64,000 bases of DNA from Afipia sp. GTDB taxonomy: Bacteria > Pseudomonadota > Alphaproteobacteria > Rhizobiales > Xanthobacteraceae. The stretch is from assembly GCA_017308575.1 (NCBI GenBank), contig JAFKEQ010000001.1, positions 434,001 through 498,000 of the forward strand. The letters run 5' to 3'. Each line of letters begins with the position of its first letter. Position 1 is the stretch's first letter. Of the stretch, positions 58,717-64,000 are shown one piece after another. The notes under the pieces were generated by a model. That model saw nothing but the letters and a program-made list of their open reading frames with translations. It was not told the DNA's origin and did no database searches. The position numbers and the translations under genes were made by a program.

Positions 58717-59104
58717 TTTCCATCATTTGAGTTGTGTTGCGCCGCGCGATCATCGTCTGCGCGCGCGTCATGCATGGAAGAATGCGTGAGCACAAACAAA
58801 AACGGCCAGCTTGCGCTGACCGGAAGGCTTGGGGATCTATAGACCGCGAACAGACCCGATCCTGACGACCCCGGGGGGCTGGGGGCTGAGGAATCCGGTG
58901 CCGAAAGGACCGGGTCAACGCAGTGAGGAGATCATTGCGGTCCAGCACGGCGGTCGATTGACCGAATTCAGGCGGTATTATGATTTGTCTAACGTCCGCG
59001 TGATGATCGATATGCCGCGTCACGCGGCAGGACGCCGCTCCAAAACAGGCTTGCAGCCTTCGCCGGACGGGTGGATCATGTCGTTGAGATGACAGGAGGC
59101 GCCG
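58717..59104. other. Intergenic region, possible small ORF or RNA
   Basis: 388 bases between the DUF1223 and DUF2794 genes. It contains a weak hairpin (GGCCAGC / GCTGACC) near 58802, then an open frame of 87 codons at 58829-59092 with no recognisable domain and no clear ribosome site. GTGCCGAAAGGACCGGGTC and similar runs could be structured RNA. I leave it unassigned. Confidence 0.5.
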
Positions 59105-59473
59105 ATGAGCTTTGTATCGGGCGAGAGTGACCCCAGCGAGAGCCGGGGGCCGGAACGCGGCACGGGGCCGCTCCCGCCCCAGAGCGTCAGCTTCAACCGC
59201 GCCGAGCTGAGCCGCATCCTCAATCTGTACGGACGCATGGTGGCCGACGGCGAATGGCGCGACTACGCCATCGACTTCATGAGAGACCGCGCGGTGTTCT
59301 CGATCTTCCGCCGCGCCTCGGAAGTGCCGATCTATCGCATCGAGAAGGACCCGCGGCTGGCGCGCAAGCAGGGCGCCTACAGCGTGATCGCCGCCAGCGG
59401 ACAGATCCTGCGCCGCGGCCATGATCTCGACCGCGTGCTGCTGGCGATCGACCGCAAGCTCGCGCTGGTGTGA
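59105..59473 (+). CDS. DUF2794 family protein
   Basis: 122 residues of the DUF2794 family: VSFNRAELSRILNLYGRMVA, DGEWRDYAIDFMRDRAVFSI, FRRASEVPIYRIEKDPRLA and VIAASGQILRRGHDLDRVL. Soluble, beta-rich, alphaproteobacterial. A GGAGG ribosome site lies 8 bases before the ATG. Function unknown. Confidence 0.92.
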   Translation: MSFVSGESDPSESRGPERGTGPLPPQSVSFNRAELSRILNLYGRMVADGEWRDYAIDFMRDRAVFSIFRRASEVPIYRIEKDPRLARKQGAYSVIAASGQILRRGHDLDRVLLAIDRKLALV

Positions 59474-59510
59474 GGATGATTGAGAGTATTTTTGGATTGA
59501 GTTGAATTCT

Positions 59511-59633
59511 GTCCCGGACGCGCTGCAGCGTTCTTACGCTGCTGCGCAGAGCCGGGACCGCTACGAATTGCGGTGCCTGAAACGGTCCCGGCTCTGCGAA
59601 GCGATGCTTTCGCATCGCATCGCGTCCGGGACA
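59511..59633. repeat. Palindromic repeat family A, copy 6
   Basis: GTCCCGGACGCGCTGCAGCG, CGCAGAGCCGGGACCGC, GGTCCCGGCTCTGCGAAGCG and CATCGCGTCCGGGACAC. Located in the convergent gap between the DUF2794 gene and the chemoreceptor gene. Confidence 0.85.
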
Positions 59634-59659
59634 CGGCTCCATCTGTAAAGGCGCGGCGC

Positions 59660-61357
59660 TTACGCCGCGCGCACCTGTCCCAGGAACTGCGCGACCGCCG
59701 TGCGCAGTGCGCCGGCCTGCTGATCGAGATCGCGAGCGCCGGTCAGCACGTCGCCCGCCGCCGTGCCGGTGGCGACCGCAGCCTTGCTGACATTGTCGAT
59801 CTGGCCTGCGACTTCGCCCGATCCGGTCGCGGCGGACTGGATGTTGCGCGCGATCTCCCGCGTGGCCGCGCCCTGTTCCTCGACCGCGGCGGAAATCGTG
59901 GCGGCGATCTCGCTCATCTGGCCGATGGTCAGGGCGATCCCGCTGATCGCGGTGACGGCGCTGGTGGTGGCGTCCTGCATGCTGACCACCTGGCCGGAAA
60001 TTTCCTCGGTGGCCCGCGCAGTCTGGGTCGCCAGCGCCTTCACTTCGGAGGCGACCACGGCAAATCCGCGGCCCGCATCGCCGGCGCGCGCCGCCTCGAT
60101 GGTGGCGTTGAGGGCGAGCAGGTTGGTCTGTTCGGCGATGGTCTGAATGAGCTGGACCACTTCGCCGATCTTCTCGGCGCCGCCGGACAGCGCCTTGATC
60201 GTCGCGTTGCTCTGCTCGGCTTCCGTCACCGCCTTGCGCGCGACTTCGGCGGACTGACTGACCTGCCGCGAGATTTCCGTCACCGAGGTGGACAGCTCTT
60301 CGGCGGCGGCGGCGACGGCCTGAACGTCGGCCAATGACTGAGTGGAGACGTTGTTGACGATGCCGACGCGTTCGCCGGTGTCCTTCGCGGTGGCGCTCAT
60401 GGACTCGGCGGTGGTCTGCAGGGTTGCGGCGGACGAGGCCACCGAATTGACGATGCCGTTGACGCTGGTCTCGAAATCCTGCGCCAGCGAATTCATCGCG
60501 GCGCGGCGTTCTGTTTCCGCGCGCTTCGCCGTCTCGGCTTCCTGCTGCTCCAGTCCCTGAATCCGGATGGCGTTGTCCTTGAAGACCTGGACCGTCGCGG
60601 CCATCTCGCCGATTTCGTCGCGGCGGCTGACCTCATCGATGCCGACGGTCAGGTCACCCGCGACAAGGGCTTCCATCTTCTTCTTGAGGCTGTTGAGCGC
60701 GCGGCTGATGTCGCGGTTCACCATGAAGATGAGCGCGGCGCCGATCGCCAGAATGAGTGCGCTGAATCCCGCCAGCTTGAACAGCACGGCGTGGTAATCC
60801 TGCTCGAGGTCGTCGGTCCACACGCCGGTGGTCACCACGAGATTCCACGGCGCGAACTTCTTGATGAAAGTGAGCTTGGGCAGCGGCTGCTTCTCGCCGG
60901 GCTTCGGATAGTCGTAGGCGAGGAGGCCTTCGTCGCTGCTGCGGACCGCATCGACGAATCCCTCGAGGATGTATCGCCCGTCCGGCATCTTGTTGCCGCG
61001 CGTGCCTTCGACCTTCGGCACCGATGCGTTCATGAACCAGACGCCGTCGAGGCCGCCGATCGCGACATAGGAGCGGTGATCGTCGAACCACATCGAGCGG
61101 CTGGTGGTCTTGAACTGCGCGAGCGCCTGCTCCTGCGACAGCTTCCCGGCCTTCACCTCGGCATCGAGCGCCTTGGCCTGTTCGATGGCGACTTCGACCA
61201 CGGCGCGGAGCTTGGCGATCCGGTCCTGAAGCATGCGCTGGTGCTGCAGCGAACTTGCAATGCCGCCGGCGATGACCAGCGACAGGGCGAACAGCCCCAG
61301 GACCAGGATAAGTTTCGTGCGGATCTTGATTCTGCCAAGCATAGCGTTCTGCCCCAT
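59660..61357 (-). CDS. Methyl-accepting chemotaxis protein with Cache sensor
   Basis: 565 residues. TM1 is near residues 14-36 ([20 protein letters not shown]). A periplasmic single-Cache domain follows ([40 protein letters not shown]), then TM2 ([19 protein letters not shown]). A HAMP domain comes next. The signalling hairpin tip [18 protein letters not shown] is complete and ends in [20 protein letters not shown]. The C-terminus lacks a CheR-binding pentapeptide (ends LGQVRAA). Ligand unknown; single-Cache receptors often sense small organic acids. Alternative start at the second Met. Confidence 0.95.
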   Translation of the reverse strand: MGQNAMLGRIKIRTKLILVLGLFALSLVIAGGIASSLQHQRMLQDRIAKLRAVVEVAIEQAKALDAEVKAGKLSQEQALAQFKTTSRSMWFDDHRSYVAIGGLDGVWFMNASVPKVEGTRGNKMPDGRYILEGFVDAVRSSDEGLLAYDYPKPGEKQPLPKLTFIKKFAPWNLVVTTGVWTDDLEQDYHAVLFKLAGFSALILAIGAALIFMVNRDISRALNSLKKKMEALVAGDLTVGIDEVSRRDEIGEMAATVQVFKDNAIRIQGLEQQEAETAKRAETERRAAMNSLAQDFETSVNGIVNSVASSAATLQTTAESMSATAKDTGERVGIVNNVSTQSLADVQAVAAAAEELSTSVTEISRQVSQSAEVARKAVTEAEQSNATIKALSGGAEKIGEVVQLIQTIAEQTNLLALNATIEAARAGDAGRGFAVVASEVKALATQTARATEEISGQVVSMQDATTSAVTAISGIALTIGQMSEIAATISAAVEEQGAATREIARNIQSAATGSGEVAGQIDNVSKAAVATGTAAGDVLTGARDLDQQAGALRTAVAQFLGQVRAA

Positions 61358-61454
61358 TTTTCCCTGCCTCGCACTAGCAGGCGGTTTCTAAGGCAGCGTT
61401 AACGATGGCCGGATTGCATGCGCCGCATGCGCGATCGCGGGAGCCTGGCGCGGA

Positions 61455-61985
61455 TCAGGCTTCCGGAATGGAGGCGCCGCCTGCGCCGAGCGCGCGCTGC
61501 ATCATCACCGTATCGAGCCATCGTCCGAACTTGAGGCCGACATTCGGATGGGTGCCGATCATCGCAAAGCCGGTGCGGGCATGGAGAGCGACCGAGGCGG
61601 CGTTGGCGGAATCGCCGATCACCGCGATCATCTGGCGATAGCCGCGTGCTTCGCAGGCGGCGATCAGGTCCTGCATCAGCCGCGTGCCGATCCGCCGTCC
61701 CTGCGCGGCCGGATCGAGATACACCGAGTTCTCGACCGTAAAACGATAGGCCGGGCGCGGCCGGTAGGGCCCGGCATAGGCATAGCCGACCACGATGTCT
61801 TCCATCACCGCCACCAGATAAGGGAAGCCGTTTCCGGTGAGCGTTTCATAGCGCCGCGTCATTTCCGCAAGGTCGGGCGGCACCAGTTCGAAGGTCGCGG
61901 TGCCGTGCAGCACCGCCTCCCGGTAGATCGCGGTGATGGCGGGAAGATCGGCGGGGGCCGTGGGCCGGATGAGGACTTGAGGCAT
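61455..61985 (-). CDS. GNAT acetyltransferase, phosphinothricin acetyltransferase-like
   Basis: 176 residues of the GNAT fold: VLIRPTAPADLPAITAIYRE, GTATFELVPPDLAEMTRRYE, AYAGPYRPRPAYRFTVENSV and the acetyl-CoA loop DPAAQGRRIGTRLMQDLIAA. The EAVLHGTATFE motif is typical of the PAT/BAR and MnaT-like family that acetylates L-methionine sulphone, phosphinothricin or amino-acid analogues. Start ATG 61985 excludes the longer frame through repeat D. It is upstream of, and in the same direction as, the chemoreceptor gene, 97 bases apart. Confidence 0.9.
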   Translation of the reverse strand: MPQVLIRPTAPADLPAITAIYREAVLHGTATFELVPPDLAEMTRRYETLTGNGFPYLVAVMEDIVVGYAYAGPYRPRPAYRFTVENSVYLDPAAQGRRIGTRLMQDLIAACEARGYRQMIAVIGDSANAASVALHARTGFAMIGTHPNVGLKFGRWLDTVMMQRALGAGGASIPEA

Positions 61986-62002
61986 GTATTGTCTTCTCGT
62001 GA

Positions 62003-62087
62003 CCGTCATTGCGAGCGAAGCGAAGCAATCCAGAAAGCATAAGGCAAGACTGGATTGCTTCGTCGCAAGTGCTCCTCGCAATGACGG
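62003..62087. repeat. Palindromic repeat family D, copy 2
   Basis: CCGTCATTGCGAGCGAAGCG AAGCAATCCAG on the left, CTGGATTGCTTCGTCGCAAG TGCTCCTCGCAATGACGG on the right. Reverse orientation of copy 1 at 49422. It lies between the GNAT and BI-1 genes. Confidence 0.9.
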
Positions 62088-62119
62088 CGCGGCTTTATTT
62101 GGTCTTCAGGCAAAAACAA

Positions 62120-62144
62120 AAGCCCCGGCTTTTGGCCGGGGCTT
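62120..62144 (-). terminator. Intrinsic terminator of the BI-1 family gene
   Basis: AAGCCCCGGC / GCCGGGGCTT, a perfect 10-pair stem with a 5-base loop; on the minus strand it is followed by TTGTTTTTG. It lies 21 bases after the stop codon at 62166. Confidence 0.92.
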
Positions 62145-62165
62145 CGTATCAGTCATGCAGAACCG

Positions 62166-62957
62166 TCAGTCGCGCTGTCCGAGAAGCTGCAGCAGCAGCG
62201 TGAACAGGTTGATGAAGTTCAGGTAGAGCGAGAGCGCGCCGGTGATGGCGGCCTTCTCTGCCACCTCGCCGCCCTGGGCGGCGTAGCCGTAGATGTAGTC
62301 GTTCTTCAGGCGCTGGGTGTCCCAGGCGGTGAGGCCCGCGAAGATCAGCACGCCGACCACCGAGACGACGAACTGCAGCATCGAAGACGCGATGAAGATG
62401 TTCACCAGGCTGGCGATGATGATGCCGAACAGGCCCATCATCAGGAACGAACCCATCCCGGTCATGTCACGCTTGGTGGTGTAGCCGTAAAGGCTCAACG
62501 CACCGAACGAGGCGGCGGTGATGAAGAACACCCGCACGATCGAGGAGTGCGTGTAAACCAGGAAGATCGACGACAGCGACACGCCCATCAGCGCGGCGAA
62601 CACCCAGAACAGCATCTGGGCGGTGGCCGGCCGCAGGCGGTTGATGCCGAACGAAATGGCGAACACCATCACCAGCGGCGCCAGGATGAACACCCACTTC
62701 AGCGGGCTGACGAACATCGCCACGCCGAAGGCGGTCAGATACTGGCTGCCGATGCGGCCCGCGGCGGCGGACTGGTCGGGGGTCACCGCGGCCATGTAGA
62801 CGCCGAGCGCCGCGAGGCCGGTGATCGCCAGGCCGATCGCCATGTAGTTGTAGATCTTGAGCATGTACGAGCGCAGACCGGCATCGACGGTCGCAGCGTC
62901 CGCACGGCTGGCTGCCCGGCCGAAAGGAGAGGCGTAGTTGCGGTCCAAGTCCGACAT
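62166..62957 (-). CDS. Bax inhibitor-1 / YccA-YbhL family membrane protein
   Basis: 263 residues, seven membrane helices. YNYMAIGLAITGLAALGVYM at TM1, then FVSPLKWVFILAPLVMVFAI, GVSLSSIFLVYTHSSIVRVF, and the C-terminal family pattern DTQRLKNDYIYGYA with the conserved Asp pair region. BI-1 proteins form calcium-leak channels or modulate membrane proteases (FtsH) in bacteria. Its own terminator follows. The gap upstream of its start carries its promoter. Confidence 0.93.
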   Translation of the reverse strand: MSDLDRNYASPFGRAASRADAATVDAGLRSYMLKIYNYMAIGLAITGLAALGVYMAAVTPDQSAAAGRIGSQYLTAFGVAMFVSPLKWVFILAPLVMVFAISFGINRLRPATAQMLFWVFAALMGVSLSSIFLVYTHSSIVRVFFITAASFGALSLYGYTTKRDMTGMGSFLMMGLFGIIIASLVNIFIASSMLQFVVSVVGVLIFAGLTAWDTQRLKNDYIYGYAAQGGEVAEKAAITGALSLYLNFINLFTLLLQLLGQRD

Positions 62958-63163
62958 TGTCGAAACCTCGTGTTTGTCTGGCGAGACGAAGGGTCAGCGC
63001 CGCCAGCTATAATCTGTCCCAGAGGACCGGATTGATAGACCATCCTGCGATGGCATCAAGCCGGATTCTGAACCCGCTCGGTATGTGGGAAACTAACACA
63101 CGGGACGCAACATCGCCCGCGCGGCTGAATGTCGCAAAACCCGTTATTTACTGCTACAAATTG

Positions 63164-64000
63164 TCATAAGTCGCGCAGCACGCTAGCCGGTTTTTGGTTA
63201 AGCGCAAGTAATGTTCCCGCGAGCCCGAGGCCGGTCGTCACCGCCAGCGCGGCGAGCACGACAATGGCGGCGCTGCCGCCCTGCCAGACAAAGCTCAGGG
63301 TCATCAGCCGGGTGACGATCTGCCAAGCGGCGATCGATCCCGCCGCCACCCCGAACACGGCGGTGGCGAGGCCGATCAGCAGGTATTCGAGGGCGTAGGC
63401 GCCGAGCAGGCGGGCACGGGTGGCGCCGAGGGTTTTCAGGATCACGGCGTCATAGACACGGTGGCGGTGACCGGCGGCCAGCGCGCCGCCCAGCACCAGA
63501 AGCGCCGAGATCAGCGTGACGGAACTTGCGCCGCGGATCGCCAGCACGAGATTGGTCACCACGGTGCCGATCGAATCCAGCGCCTCGCGCACCCGCACGC
63601 TGGTCACCATCGGGAACGCCGCCGCGACGTCCTTGATCAGCTTGGCGTCGCCCGCCACGCTGGCGCCGGTTTCGGTGAGGGTGGCGATGCCGGTATGCGG
63701 CGCGCCCGCGAAGGTCTTCGGCGTGAACACCAGCACGAAATTGATGCCCAGACTCTGCCAGTCCACCGTGCGCAGGTTGGCGATTTTGGCAGTGAGGTCG
63801 CGGCCGAGCACGTTCACGGTGATGTCGTCGCCGATCCTGAGACCGAGGCCGTCGGCGATTTTCTTTTCCATCGAGACCAGCGGCGGGCCGTCATAGGTTT
63901 CGCCCCACCATGTGCCTTCGACGACTTTCGAGCCGCGCGGCACCTCGCCGGTATAGGTCAGGCCGCGGTCGCTCTGCAGCACCCAGGCGGCGTCCTGCGA
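63164..64000 (-). CDS. ABC transporter permease, FtsX-type, C-terminal part (5' end outside window)
   Basis: About 278 residues are visible and the frame is still open at the window edge. A periplasmic MacB-like segment (ADGLGLRIGDDITVNVLGRD, VDWQSLGINFVLVFTPKTFA) is followed by three membrane helices with the FtsX core (RHRVYDAVILKTLGATRARL, LLGAYALEYLLIGLATAVFG) and a short tail (LLALNQKPASVLRDL). It looks like the end of an approximately 850-residue YbbP-type permease. The partner ATPase (YbbA/LolD-like) is not visible here. Predicted role: export or lipoprotein/envelope transport. Confidence 0.9.
   Translation of the reverse strand, partial: SQDAAWVLQSDRGLTYTGEVPRGSKVVEGTWWGETYDGPPLVSMEKKIADGLGLRIGDDITVNVLGRDLTAKIANLRTVDWQSLGINFVLVFTPKTFAGAPHTGIATLTETGASVAGDAKLIKDVAAAFPMVTSVRVREALDSIGTVVTNLVLAIRGASSVTLISALLVLGGALAAGHRHRVYDAVILKTLGATRARLLGAYALEYLLIGLATAVFGVAAGSIAAWQIVTRLMTLSFVWQGGSAAIVVLAALAVTTGLGLAGTLLALNQKPASVLRDL

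Overview
The window looks like chromosome of an alphaproteobacterium of the Nitrobacteraceae/Bradyrhizobiaceae (Bradyrhizobium, Rhodopseudomonas, Afipia, Oligotropha or Nitrobacter relatives). The grounds are a high-GC genome, dnaK-dnaJ followed by a phospholipid N-methyltransferase, a ccmABCDG cluster beside acnA and ftsY, lptCAB-rpoN-hpf-ptsN in one row, a class II (CP4-like) aroA, many alphaproteobacterial DUF proteins (DUF1330, DUF2244, DUF930, DUF1150, DUF2794, TIGR02300), and a dense set of short palindromic repeats of the kind common in this family. The species assignment is inference. I see no prophage, insertion sequence, plasmid gene, CRISPR array or secretion island. This is mainly housekeeping DNA.

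Layout. 0-10 kb: grpE (cut by the window edge), a polytopic membrane protein, a secreted protein, dnaK, dnaJ, pmtA, a lower-GC methyltransferase with a SEC-C tail, an FMN reductase, pyrF and a DUF1330 protein. 10-16 kb: dapB, gpmA, an AraC-type O6-methylguanine methyltransferase, DUF2244, nth, an EI24 membrane protein and a NlpC/P60-like hydrolase. 16-25 kb: a Tat-exported amine oxidase, then pheT, pheS, rplT, rpmI and infC on the minus strand, interrupted by a small secreted protein on the plus strand. 24-30 kb: an alpha/beta hydrolase, an NTF2-like protein, a GST, uppP, an NDUFA9-like protein, tRNA-Leu(CAG), a DUF930 protein and ribonuclease D. 30-36 kb: lptC-lptA-lptB (LPS transport), rpoN, hpf, ptsN. 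36-43 kb: DUF1150 and a small heat-shock gene with a ROSE-like leader, the ugpBAEC glycerol-3-phosphate importer, and a CaiB/BaiF CoA-transferase. 43-50 kb: a GIY-YIG protein, a tandem repeat, tRNA-Ala(GGC), TIGR02300, aroA, an acyltransferase, cmk, rpsA and an RluA-type pseudouridine synthase. 50-58 kb: ftsY, septation protein, ccmG-D-C-B-A and acnA. 58-64 kb: DUF1223, DUF2794, a chemoreceptor, a GNAT acetyltransferase, a BI-1 family protein and a truncated ABC permease.

How the genes work together. Two regions make heat-shock proteins: grpE/dnaK/dnaJ behind an RpoH-type promoter, and hsp20 behind an RpoH-type promoter plus a predicted RNA thermometer. lptC/A/B and uppP serve the cell envelope. 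ccmA-D and ccmG serve cytochrome c maturation, with acnA on the other side of the same divergent region. rpoN, hpf and ptsN form the classical nitrogen-sigma-factor neighbourhood.

The most unusual structure is the repeat content. At least eight families of palindromic or compound elements recur between genes, and several reach into coding sequence. One pair is inserted in frame inside ccmA. One supplies the stop codon of lptB, one that of a hydrolase, and one codes for the C-terminal tail of an RluA-type enzyme. I found no convincing new multi-gene system. The best leads are the ROSE-like leader of hsp20, the in-frame repeat in ccmA, the MITE-like element around lptB and the unusually long LptB N-terminus.
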